53,525 nt of DNA from Dehalococcoidia bacterium (GTDB lineage: Bacteria > Chloroflexota > Dehalococcoidia > Lucifugimonadales > UBA1123), in the NCBI GenBank assembly GCA_009838465.1, contig VXRN01000070.1, positions 29,365 through 82,889 on the forward strand, written 5' to 3'. Under the pieces are notes generated by a model. That model was not told the origin of the DNA. It searched no databases and saw nothing but the letters and a program-made list of their open reading frames with translations. Of the stretch, positions 35,057-42,300 are shown piece after piece (the first letter of the stretch is position 1; every line of letters starts with the position of its first letter). A program made the translations under genes and the position numbers.

Positions 35057-35797
35057 ATGGCAGTGAAGAACGCGGCGTTGAGCGCTGGTACATCCACCAA
35101 GACGGAGGTCTTCTATCCCGAAACGGACGATATGCCATTGCCTGACGGATTCTATCAGCACAGCCATTTCTGGGAGATCATCTCCATACTGAATTACTTC
35201 TTCCGACTGCGCGATGACGTGGTGGTCGCGGGTGATATATTCATCTACTACGTGGAGGGGGATCCTCGGCTGAGGGTCGCGCCGGACTGTTTCGTTGTGT
35301 TCGGGGTGAGTAGAGAGTCGTTCGAGAGGAATAACACGTACCTGGTGTGGGATGTGGGCAAGGCCCCGGACTTCGTATTTGAGATAGGTTCGCCCAGCAC
35401 GGCGAGCAATGATCTGGGGGACAAACGGGAGTTGTACGCGAGTCTGGGGATTGGCGAGTACTGGCGGTTCGATCCGAGCGGTGGGGATCACTACGGCGAA
35501 CCTCTGGTGGGTGAGACGCTAGTGGACGGCGAGTACCGTGAGTTGGAGATGGTTCGTGGGGTGGATGGCAGTGTGCGGGGGCACAGTGCGACGTTGGGCT
35601 TGGAGTTGCACTGGGAGGAAGGTCGTCTGCGGTTCTATGATCCTGTAGAGGGGCGTTGGCTGGAGAACATGGATGAGACCGGGATGAGGGCTGAGACGGC
35701 GGAAGCTCAGGCTGAGTCTGAGCGAGTCGCGCGGGTGTCCGCCGAGGAGCGCATGGCTGAGATGGAAGCCGAGATACGCAGGCTGCGGGGCGAATAG
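35057..35797 (+). CDS. Uma2-family (DUF820) PD-(D/E)xK nuclease-like protein
   Basis: This 246-residue protein has the restriction-endonuclease-like core: KAPDFVFEIGSPS holds the D and E ligands, DKREL the Lys, and GIGEYWRFDPSGG follows. The last 45 or so residues form a charged coiled coil ending EAEIRRLRGE. The Uma2 family is common in Chloroflexota and cyanobacteria; its role is not established. AGGAGGTGGAGC precedes the ATG. Decayed relatives are at 18793-18946 and 52733-52822, so the family seems to spread or be lost readily here. Confidence 0.85.
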   Translation: MAVKNAALSAGTSTKTEVFYPETDDMPLPDGFYQHSHFWEIISILNYFFRLRDDVVVAGDIFIYYVEGDPRLRVAPDCFVVFGVSRESFERNNTYLVWDVGKAPDFVFEIGSPSTASNDLGDKRELYASLGIGEYWRFDPSGGDHYGEPLVGETLVDGEYRELEMVRGVDGSVRGHSATLGLELHWEEGRLRFYDPVEGRWLENMDETGMRAETAEAQAESERVARVSAEERMAEMEAEIRRLRGE

Positions 35798-35890
35798 GGT
35801 ACGGATAGCGAAAGGCCCTGGGTTTCCCTTATCTTGCTTATATCATTTCATTCTGACTAGGACATGAAACCTTAGAGGCAGGCAAGATCG

Positions 35891-35917
35891 TCCTTCGACA
35901 AGCTCAGGATGAACGGT
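35891..35917. repeat. Solo copy of the dispersed TCCTTCGACAAGCTCAGGATGAACGG-type repeat
   Basis: The sequence CTTCGACAAGCTCAGGATGA is the same unit found inside elements D, E, F and G, here without convincing CAGGGTC ends. Nothing else was seen in 35798-36032. Confidence 0.6.
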
Positions 35918-36032
35918 GGAATCATCAAGTATCTGGCGCGCAGCCATGGGAATACGACGACGTTACTCCGAATTGGTATTAGCCGAGCCATGCGTCGCTA
36001 TGCCAAAGCCCGCCGTACCTCGATAGTTCAGT

Positions 36033-36431
36033 TTAGCGCGATGCCGCCTCTTGTAGGTCACGCCGCCGCTTTTCGAACCCGCGTCGTCGTTCATCAGATA
36101 AAGTAACAGCAGAATCGGCTAGGATTTCCTCAATCACCCGAATTTCGGTTCTTGCCTCAACTTTTTCGATCTTCTTTTGTGATTCCCTAATCGCCCAGAG
36201 AGCCAATCTCAAACCTCCTTCAAAGAATGACGCAGCCATGCCGTATAGAACAGTCCCTACATCAACCTTGTCCGCCATAGGGATGACATCATTCCAGAAT
36301 CTCAAATCGATTGCGGGAAAACCAGACAAACACCACGTGGTTAATCCAATTCCCCAAGGTGCTATCAGAATATGAAAAGGCGTTGAGTGCCTAGATATTC
36401 TGATTAGGATATTTAGCGATTTTTGCCTCAC
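36033..36431 (-). CDS. Hypothetical protein with C-terminal coiled coil
   Basis: An open frame of 132 codons from GTG at 36431. It has a hydrophobic N-terminal half (HILIAPWGIGLTTWCL and GTVLYGMAASFFEGGL) and a charged helical C-terminus rich in Glu, Arg and Lys. No family is recognised. A Met at codon 52 could be the true start. Base composition is more AT-rich than neighbours. It may be real but has no strong Shine-Dalgarno and no conserved context. Confidence 0.4.
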   Translation of the reverse strand: MRQKSLNILIRISRHSTPFHILIAPWGIGLTTWCLSGFPAIDLRFWNDVIPMADKVDVGTVLYGMAASFFEGGLRLALWAIRESQKKIEKVEARTEIRVIEEILADSAVTLSDERRRGFEKRRRDLQEAASR

Positions 36432-36516
36432 TGATTATATGACAGCCCTTTGACATTTCTATGATACCAGTCTGTCGAACGCCAGTCTATTCATCGGCAC
36501 GGCGCGTTCAGAGATG

Positions 36517-36549
36517 AAAAAGACCCCGCTCATACTAGGGCGGGGTCTT
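36517..36549 (-). terminator. Rho-independent terminator of the Excalibur-domain gene
   Basis: On the minus strand AAGACCCCGC, a 10-nt loop, then GCGGGGTCTT form a perfect 10-bp stem followed directly by TTT (five Ts in all). It lies about 20 bp after the stop at 36571. Confidence 0.9.
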
Positions 36550-36570
36550 GATCACGGCTATGTGTGGATA

Positions 36571-37797
36571 CTACCGTAGGGCGAACCAGAGCGCATCCCT
36601 GAAACTATACTCCCATCGCAATACGAGGGTGGATATATCCTCGTTAGGGACGACGAAGCAAATATTGCCGGACACGCGGCCTCCCGGGAATACATCCGCC
36701 CATTTGAGGTCGTTCGGAATCACACCACAGCCAGTGCTACGAATCACGACGTTTGTTCCTTGACCCAGCACATCCGAATCTGTTTCCCCTGTAATGGAGT
36801 TTCTCTCAATGTTGCCCTGGTTGAGTAAGGAAATCTCAATCATCACAAACTTATGGCCGTCTGGTGGCGGATCGTTGAACTGGTTCTCGACTTGGATCTC
36901 AGGCCATGCGTCCCAATCCACTGAAAGGATACCGAAGCAGAAGCTGTCCGCAGGACCATAACAGGTGCCATCCATAGGCCAAGGGTTATGGCGAGACAAT
37001 CCCTGCCCAGTTGGAACAGGTGTAGGACTCGGCGTAGGGGTCGCCGTAACGACCACCTGCTGTACCTCCGGCTCAGGTGCGCCGGGCAAGTCCTCACACG
37101 CGATGCTGTCGCCGTCCGGATCCAACCCATGTGAGTCATTCTGAGTGGCGAGGAAGAACGCCTGCGCTTCTTGCCATGTAGTGAAATCCGTACAGTTACG
37201 ATCCTGTCCCGCCGGATCGTATTTCAACGTTAGGCTGGGCTGAGGCGTGGGCGTGGGCGTTGGTTGAACCGTACCCGCTGACGGCGCGGGAATGGCGTAG
37301 TTCGTCGAGTCGAAGGCGTCGGCCAGACTTTCGATGTCGGCCCCTTTAAGATATGCGGACGCGCCACTCAAATCCGTGTTCGTGATGAATGTATCCACAT
37401 AGTATCGTGCCAGCAGGTTGTGCAGTATGTTCAGCAGGGTGTGATCCGAGGCCAGACGGTATGACTCCACCATTACCGCCGTGAACCTATCTTCTGCCGG
37501 AATAGATTGGAGACGGGCTTCCACCTGTTCAGCGGTCTCGCCCGTGAATGGGGTTATGAACCCGGTTATGTAAATTCCGGAGAGCCTAGTGTCCAGAGGG
37601 GCGAAAAAAGCGGCAAGAAGGTTCTGATCTACGTCTGAGGGTGTAGGCTGGGAGCGGACGTACTGCATTACAGCCACGAACTTGGAAAGGTCGTCGGAGT
37701 CCACATTAGCTTGCGCCCGCGTCTGAGAGAAAGTTAGCGCGATTAGCCCGAATACCAGAATGGCGCCAATCGTGAGTGTAAGTAGTTTGACCTTCAT
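36571..37797 (-). CDS. Secreted protein with Excalibur Ca2+-binding and DUF4352-like domains
   Basis: This 408-residue protein has a signal peptide (MKVKLLTL... ending TRAQA, about 30 residues). The N-terminal helical region includes TPFTGETAEQVEARL, related to the TGETPGQV segments of the TPR/NHL protein at 22867. A Thr/Pro linker then leads to an Excalibur domain (RNCTDFTTWQEAQAFF...DPDGDSIACEDLPG) of the type that binds Ca2+ near the cell wall. The C-terminal immunoglobulin-like DUF4352-type domain starts near KFVMIEISLLNQGN. GGAGG lies 5 nt before the ATG at 37797; an upstream in-frame Met was rejected because it precedes the signal peptide. Confidence 0.82.
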   Translation of the reverse strand: MKVKLLTLTIGAILVFGLIALTFSQTRAQANVDSDDLSKFVAVMQYVRSQPTPSDVDQNLLAAFFAPLDTRLSGIYITGFITPFTGETAEQVEARLQSIPAEDRFTAVMVESYRLASDHTLLNILHNLLARYYVDTFITNTDLSGASAYLKGADIESLADAFDSTNYAIPAPSAGTVQPTPTPTPQPSLTLKYDPAGQDRNCTDFTTWQEAQAFFLATQNDSHGLDPDGDSIACEDLPGAPEPEVQQVVVTATPTPSPTPVPTGQGLSRHNPWPMDGTCYGPADSFCFGILSVDWDAWPEIQVENQFNDPPPDGHKFVMIEISLLNQGNIERNSITGETDSDVLGQGTNVVIRSTGCGVIPNDLKWADVFPGGRVSGNICFVVPNEDISTLVLRWEYSFRDALWFALR

Positions 37798-37830
37798 GGG
37801 TGCCTCCCCGCGACAAGGATGTATCAGCTT

Positions 37831-37932
37831 CCCGCCACAGGTCGCTAATCCATATACGTCGTAAGGAGGCGTGAAGCCGTCCTTGTCATTCAACGTATAT
37901 GTGGCGTCGTGGATTACAAGACCTGTGGCGGG
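37831..37932. repeat. Imperfect inverted repeat upstream of the Excalibur-domain gene
   Basis: CCCGCCACAGGTC (37831-37843) is exactly inverted at 37920-37932. TAATCC and ATATACG steps also recur in inverted order between the arms. It could fold as a long hairpin or mark a small insertion. It lies 30-130 bp before the start at 37797. Confidence 0.5.
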
Positions 37933-37988
37933 TCGAAACGACTTTAGCTGGCTAAGCGGATTCCGTCAAGGCTCAAGGTCTGCGGTCC

Positions 37989-38119
37989 CAGGGTCATTCG
38001 TTTATTCGAAAACCAGGTCGGTCAACCAGATAGTCTTCCCCTTTCCACCAGGAGAGGGCTAGGGTGAGGGTGATTTACGTGGCTTTGCTGCCACTGTGAA
38101 GGACAGCCGAAAGCAACTT
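37989..38119. repeat. MITE-like element C (CAGGGTC family, right end degraded)
   Basis: It begins CAGGGTCATTCG as element A does and shares A's GAGAGGGCTAGGGTGAGGG and TTTGCTGCCAC blocks. The right end CGAAAGCAACTT has lost GACCCTG. Flanks TCTGCGGTCC (37979-37988) and TCTGCGTTCG (38120-38129) match at 8 of 10. It lies just upstream of locus 2, as element A lies upstream of locus 1. Confidence 0.65.
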
Positions 38120-38169
38120 TCTGCGTTCGCAACCACTTGGACAGACGCTGCGCAACTCTCGGCCCGCTA

Positions 38170-38178
38170 TGCTACAAT
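38170..38178 (+). promoter_or_regulatory. Extended -10 promoter-like sequence before locus 2 and the serpin gene
   Basis: CTATGCTACAATATG contains TGCTACAAT, the same extended -10 as at 33762-33770. A serpin transcript from here would carry a leader of about 245 nt including motif-cluster locus 2. Confidence 0.45.
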
Positions 38179-38198
38179 ATGTTCATTGCAGAACAAAC

Positions 38199-38381
38199 GT
38201 ACATAATGATATAACCTGAACTTTATCAACGAGGACAAAACCGACCGAGAGAAATTTTTCTCCAGGTGAATTCATAGCTAAATCAGCCGATTTCCAGGTC
38301 AAAGGCCATCTGAAGCCCCACCTGAAGGTCACCTGAACCCCACCTAGACTTCACCTGGACTAATATAAATCAAGATATATG
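38199..38381 (+). repeat. Motif-cluster element, locus 2 (AGGTGAA/TTCACCT array)
   Basis: The core repeats CCAGGTGAA (38262), CCAGGTCAA, CATCTGAAG, CACCTGAAGG, TCACCTGAAC, CACCTAGAC and TTCACCTGG within about 95 bp, in both orientations. The AT-rich 3' arm TATAAATCAAGATATATG (38364-38381) matches locus 3's TATAAACTATGATATATG at 15 of 18. The 5' arm starts GTACATAATGATATAACC. Confidence 0.65.
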
Positions 38382-38429
38382 ACACCCTGTCTTCGGCATA
38401 TTTCCATGGAGACACATTGGAGAAGAAGA

Positions 38430-40016
38430 TTGTCCGAAAGCGAAAACCAGAGAGCAGAGCAGCCAGATGGCCGGGTATTCTTCCTCGCGATGGCTGCCGT
38501 CTCACGAATTGCATTCGCTGGCGTGGGAATACTGGCGCTGTTCTGCCTGCTGGCTTTCTTGGGCTGCGCCGGAGAGGGCCAGTTGACCGAGGACGTCGGA
38601 CCGACGCCATCACCCACATCGGTATCCCAGGTCGCGGCATCGCCGTCCTCCACTCCAACGACAGAACCGCCGGCCACGCCGACGGGTACGCCCAGGCCGG
38701 GCCCGGCGCCCGTTCCTACGACCGTTTTCGTCCAGTCCACGCCGGTCGCTGCTGTCGTTCCCGCCACGCCCACGCCGGTCCCACCCACACCTACGGCTGT
38801 TCCGACCGCGCTGCCCGCCAGGGACACGCCGACTGCCACCGGTGAGGAGATTGAATCCCTCGTGGCGGGCAACAGCGCCTTCGCGTTCGATCTCTACCGC
38901 GCTCTGAGCAGTGAGGACGGCAACCTGTTCTTCTCTCCCTACAGCATCTCGCAGGCCCTGGCAATGACATACGCGGGCGCGAGGAGCGAGACGGAGCGTC
39001 AGATGGCGGACACGCTGCGTTTCACTCTTCCGCAGGACGCGCTCCATCCCGCGTTCAACTCTCTTTACTTGGACCTAGATTCCCGTGGTGGCGGCAAGGG
39101 AGACAACGATCCCTCCGCGTTCAGGCTGAACATCGCCAACTCCCTGTGGGCGCAGTATGACTACTCGTTTCTCGATGAATTCACTATGAAGATCGCCGAG
39201 AACTACGGCGCCGGGGTGATACCGCTGGACTTCCGGGGAGAGCCTGAGAAGTCGCGTATCAGGATCAACGAATGGGTCGCCGGCGAGACCGGGGACAGAA
39301 TCAGGGACCTGATCCCGCCCGGGTTATTCGAAGATCAGCCGCCGGCGCTGGCTCTCGTTAACGCCATCTACTTCAATGCCGGGTGGACGCGCGACTTCAC
39401 GGAGTTGCAGACACCGATGCCCTTCCACCTGCTCGGTGGAGGCGAGGTCGCCGTTCCGATGATGAAGCGCACGGACAAGACCGATTATGCCAGTGGAGAT
39501 GGCTACCAGGCGGTGGACCTGGACTATAAATTCTCCGATATGAGGATGACCATACTGCTCCCGGACGCCGGGAACTTCGAAGCGTTCGAGTCCTCGCTGG
39601 ATGATGAGGTAATGGGACGGATTTTTGAAGACCTGGAGACCAGAGGGGTCGAGCTTACGATGCCGAAGTTCGAGTTCTCCTCGACATTCGCCCTGGCCGA
39701 CACGCTCAGGACAATGGGTATGCCAGACGCCTTCGACGAACGGAGTGCCGACTTCTCGGGGATGGACGGTCGTTCGTGCGCGGCGGGGGACATTCCGTGC
39801 CTCGCGGTCTCGAAGGTCATTCACAAGGCATTCGTGTTGGTGGACGAAGAGGGCACCGAGGCCGCGGCGGCGACTGCGGTGCTCGTATTCCCTGTCAGCG
39901 CAGCGCCGGGTCCTCCAATCGAGCTCACCATTGACCGGCCCTTCATCTTCTTGATCCGGGATAAGGCGACTGGGACTATACTGTTCGTGGGTCGAGTACT
40001 GGACCCCAGTTCATAA
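38430..40016 (+). CDS. Secreted serpin (serine protease inhibitor), probably inhibitory
   Basis: A predicted lipoprotein with hydrophobic signal ending FLGC, then a Thr/Pro linker of about 100 residues, then a full serpin domain of about 380 residues (NSAFAFDLYRAL to FVGRVLD). The hinge EEGTEAAAATAV fits the inhibitory consensus. Counting from hinge Gly as P15 gives P2-P1-P1' = Pro-Val-Ser (codons 39891-39899), aligning with Pro-Met-Ser of antitrypsin, so elastase- or subtilisin-like targets are likely. The TTG at 38430 has GGAG 7 nt upstream; ATGs at 38379, 38406 and 38490 are alternatives, the first lying inside the AT-rich arm of locus 2. Confidence 0.88.
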   Translation: MSESENQRAEQPDGRVFFLAMAAVSRIAFAGVGILALFCLLAFLGCAGEGQLTEDVGPTPSPTSVSQVAASPSSTPTTEPPATPTGTPRPGPAPVPTTVFVQSTPVAAVVPATPTPVPPTPTAVPTALPARDTPTATGEEIESLVAGNSAFAFDLYRALSSEDGNLFFSPYSISQALAMTYAGARSETERQMADTLRFTLPQDALHPAFNSLYLDLDSRGGGKGDNDPSAFRLNIANSLWAQYDYSFLDEFTMKIAENYGAGVIPLDFRGEPEKSRIRINEWVAGETGDRIRDLIPPGLFEDQPPALALVNAIYFNAGWTRDFTELQTPMPFHLLGGGEVAVPMMKRTDKTDYASGDGYQAVDLDYKFSDMRMTILLPDAGNFEAFESSLDDEVMGRIFEDLETRGVELTMPKFEFSSTFALADTLRTMGMPDAFDERSADFSGMDGRSCAAGDIPCLAVSKVIHKAFVLVDEEGTEAAAATAVLVFPVSAAPGPPIELTIDRPFIFLIRDKATGTILFVGRVLDPSS

Positions 40017-40027
40017 GGAGGTGGACT

Positions 40028-40801
40028 ATGGAGCACAAGGTAGCCGTGGTCAGCGGTGGAGCGGGAGGCCTGGGATCCGAGATCTGCCGCAGATTCTCGT
40101 CGCGCGGCGCGGCGGTCGCCGTGGCGGACCTGAACGCGGATGCGGCGTCTGAAGTGGCGCGGTCAATCGCATCGGACGGCGGCCGGGCGATTGCGGTGCA
40201 GGTTGAAGTTACCGACGAGGCGTCAGTCGTCAATGCCGTCCGGACGGTCGTGAGCCAGCTTGGGCGGGTGGACTACCTGGTGCATTGCGCGGGCACGAAC
40301 ATCAAGGCGCCCGTGCTCGATATGTCGCTCGATCAGTGGAACCTTTCCCTGGACGCGCACCTTACGGGGGCGTTTCTGCTATGCCGGGAGGCGGGCAGAC
40401 AGATGGTCGAGCAGGGAGAAGGCGGTAGCGTCGTGCTGATGTCGTCGGTGACGGCGACTGCCCCGGTGCCCGAACGAGGCGCATACGGCCCGGCGAAGGC
40501 GGCGCTCATCAACTTTGCCGGACAGCTTGGCCTTGAGTGGGCGCAGTATGGGATAAACGTCAACGCGGTCTGCCCAGGCGTCGCGATGACGCCCATGACC
40601 GAGATGGTCTATGAGAGAGAGCCGGAACTCAGAGAGCAGAGGCTGAAGCGATTCCCAATCAAGCGCGAGGTCCTGCCGGAAGAGGTCGCGGGGCTGGTCC
40701 TGTACCTGTGCAGCGATGAGGCGCGTTACATCAATGGGGTCGGGATTCCCATAGACGGCGGCTTCCTCAATTCCGGGTTCTACCAGGACCCTGGGAACTG
40801 A
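40028..40801 (+). CDS. Short-chain dehydrogenase/reductase
   Basis: This 257-residue classical SDR has the cofactor glycine motif SGGAGGLG (residues 9-16). D34 at the end of beta-2 (VADLN) favours NAD(H). Also present are HCAGTN, catalytic Ser139/140, and Tyr153-x3-Lys157 (YGPAK). The C-terminus NGVGIPIDGGF is typical of 3-oxoacyl-ACP reductase-like or sugar dehydrogenases. AAGGAGGTGG lies before the ATG. It starts 11 bp after the serpin stop, so the two may be co-transcribed despite unrelated functions. Confidence 0.93.
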   Translation: MEHKVAVVSGGAGGLGSEICRRFSSRGAAVAVADLNADAASEVARSIASDGGRAIAVQVEVTDEASVVNAVRTVVSQLGRVDYLVHCAGTNIKAPVLDMSLDQWNLSLDAHLTGAFLLCREAGRQMVEQGEGGSVVLMSSVTATAPVPERGAYGPAKAALINFAGQLGLEWAQYGINVNAVCPGVAMTPMTEMVYEREPELREQRLKRFPIKREVLPEEVAGLVLYLCSDEARYINGVGIPIDGGFLNSGFYQDPGN

Positions 40802-40808
40802 GTCGCTT

Positions 40809-40939
40809 CTTAGAAAGTATCTCAAAACCCAATCGGAAGGGATTTCACCCCCATCCTAACCTTCCCCCGTGAAGGGGGAAGGGACTTTGGACTACCCCTG
40901 TCGCTCGTTTCCGTCGATAGTTTTGAGCTAATCACTTAG
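40809..40939. repeat. Inverted-repeat element with CTCAAAAC arms
   Basis: The left arm (from about 40809) reads CTTAGAAAGTATCTCAAAAC. The right arm, inverted, reads CTAAGTGATTAGCTCAAAAC and ends at about 40939. The arms agree in the inner CTCAAAAC and in scattered outer positions. Between them lies CCCCATCCTAACCTTCCCCC with its inverted GAAGGGGGAAGG. No flanking duplication was found. Confidence 0.5.
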
Positions 40940-40958
40940 ACAGTTTGGAGGAGTACAC

Positions 40959-41816
40959 ATGGCGCTGCTGAACAACGAGACCGACGTCTCCGTACTCGTA
41001 GATGGCCTCGATCACGTCGAGGGGATCGCCTGGGGACTGGATGGCTACTGCTACGCCGGAGGAGAAGCGGGCCAGATCTACCGCATTGACATCGGGCGCC
41101 AGGAGGCTGTCCAGATAGCGGACACCGGCGGATTCATACTCGGCGTGGCCCTGGACGCAAAGAGCAACATATATGGCTGTGACACGGTCAACAGGGCAGT
41201 GATGAAGATTTCCTCCGACGGGGACGTGTCGGTGTACACGACGGGAGCGCCGGACGAGCCGTTCAGTACACCGAACTACCCGGCATTCGACACATACGGC
41301 AACCTCTACGTCTGCGACTCGGGCGACTGGAAGTCCGACGACGGCAAGATTTACAGGGTCGGTCGCGGCGGTGAGACCGAGGTCTGGACGCGGTCGCTGT
41401 GCGAGTTTCCGAATGGCCTCTGCATTGGGCCTGACGGTACGAGCCTGTTCGTCGCGATGAGCCTGAATCCTCCCCGTATTTCCGAGATCGAAATAGAGCC
41501 GGACGGCTCTGCCGGAGACGTGCGAACGGTCGTGGAACTGCCCGGCACAGTACCGGACGGGGTGGCGTTCGACACCGATGGAAACCTGTACATCGCCTGC
41601 TACCGGCCGGACCGGATCTATCGCTACACCACTTCAGGTCAGCTTGAAGCGCTTGCCGACGACTTCGAGGGTACGATCATCGCCGCGCCGACCAACATAG
41701 CTTTCTGCGGCGCGGAGCGCGACATTCTGCTGAGCGCAAACCTGGGCCGCTGGCACATCACCCGCTACGAGACGGGCGCTCGGGGGTTGTCGCTGCACTA
41801 CCCGGAACTCGAATAA
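40959..41816 (+). CDS. SMP-30/gluconolactonase/LRE-like beta-propeller protein
   Basis: A 285-residue six-bladed propeller. Segments LDHVEGIAWGLDG, EFPNGLCIGPDG, TVPDGVAFDTDGNLYIACY and PTNIAFCG carry the usual Glu, Asn and Asp metal-site positions of SMP-30-type lactonases. No signal peptide is seen, so it is probably a cytoplasmic sugar-lactone or related hydrolase; the substrate is unknown. GGAGGAG precedes the ATG at normal distance. Confidence 0.88.
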   Translation: MALLNNETDVSVLVDGLDHVEGIAWGLDGYCYAGGEAGQIYRIDIGRQEAVQIADTGGFILGVALDAKSNIYGCDTVNRAVMKISSDGDVSVYTTGAPDEPFSTPNYPAFDTYGNLYVCDSGDWKSDDGKIYRVGRGGETEVWTRSLCEFPNGLCIGPDGTSLFVAMSLNPPRISEIEIEPDGSAGDVRTVVELPGTVPDGVAFDTDGNLYIACYRPDRIYRYTTSGQLEALADDFEGTIIAAPTNIAFCGAERDILLSANLGRWHITRYETGARGLSLHYPELE

Positions 41817-41881
41817 GCGGGCGCGTTTCTTATGGGGACGCGAATCGGCTGGCCGTTATCAACCAAAAGAGAGTCCCGAAC

Positions 41882-42094
41882 TCACTTCTCCGCTTCTACC
41901 GCCAAAAAGTCCAGCATGGCGATGCCAATCTCGGCGGCATAGCCGATCAGGTCAGGGTTGATGTACTCGATGCGTGTCCTCGACCGTATCGTAGTGCGCT
42001 CCAAGGATGACGACGCGACCGTCGTCCGCTCTGCCGCGCATGTTCGCCACGACGTTCTGGGAGGAAAATTGTTCATCCTCGACAGACATAGCGG
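41882..42094 (-). pseudogene. Remnant of an M28-family zinc peptidase
   Basis: In one minus-strand frame EDEQFSSQNVVANMRGRA and VVILGAHYDTVEDT match the substrate-domain edge and first zinc-ligand motif (GAHYD) of M28 aminopeptidases. The match then jumps frame to NPDLIGYAAEIGIAMLDFLA, which resembles the family's C-terminal helix. The middle of the catalytic domain is missing and the N-terminal part is replaced by repeat element F at 42095. The gene is clearly broken. Confidence 0.7.
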
Positions 42095-42269
42095 CTGTGA
42101 CTTCCTGTTGTTCGATGAGTTTCACTAGAGTAGTCCCTTCGACAGGCTCAGGGCGAACCGTGAATGGACGCCCCTTCGACAAGCTCAGGACGAACCATGA
42201 ACGGACGGCCCTTCGACAAGCTCAGGGCGAACGAGAGATCGAAGACGAGGCGAAAACGAAAAGGCACTG
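42095..42269. repeat. MITE-like element F (CAGGGTC family, degraded)
   Basis: The right end AAAAGGCACTG (42259-42269) differs at two positions from AAAAGACCCTG. The core contains three TTCGACA(G/A)GCTCAGG units and the CGAAGACGAGGCGAAAACG block of element D, plus CACTAGAGTAGTCC shared with D and E. The left end is unclear (about 42095) and no target duplication is visible. It abuts the M28 remnant. Confidence 0.55.
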
Positions 42270-42300
42270 GTGTGCCCCGACATATACACGGGAATACACC

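Noticed and set aside
34006..35145. Long plus-strand frame antisense to the luciferase-like gene
   Set aside because: Arg/His/Pro-rich composition typical of an antisense shadow; the minus-strand gene is clear.
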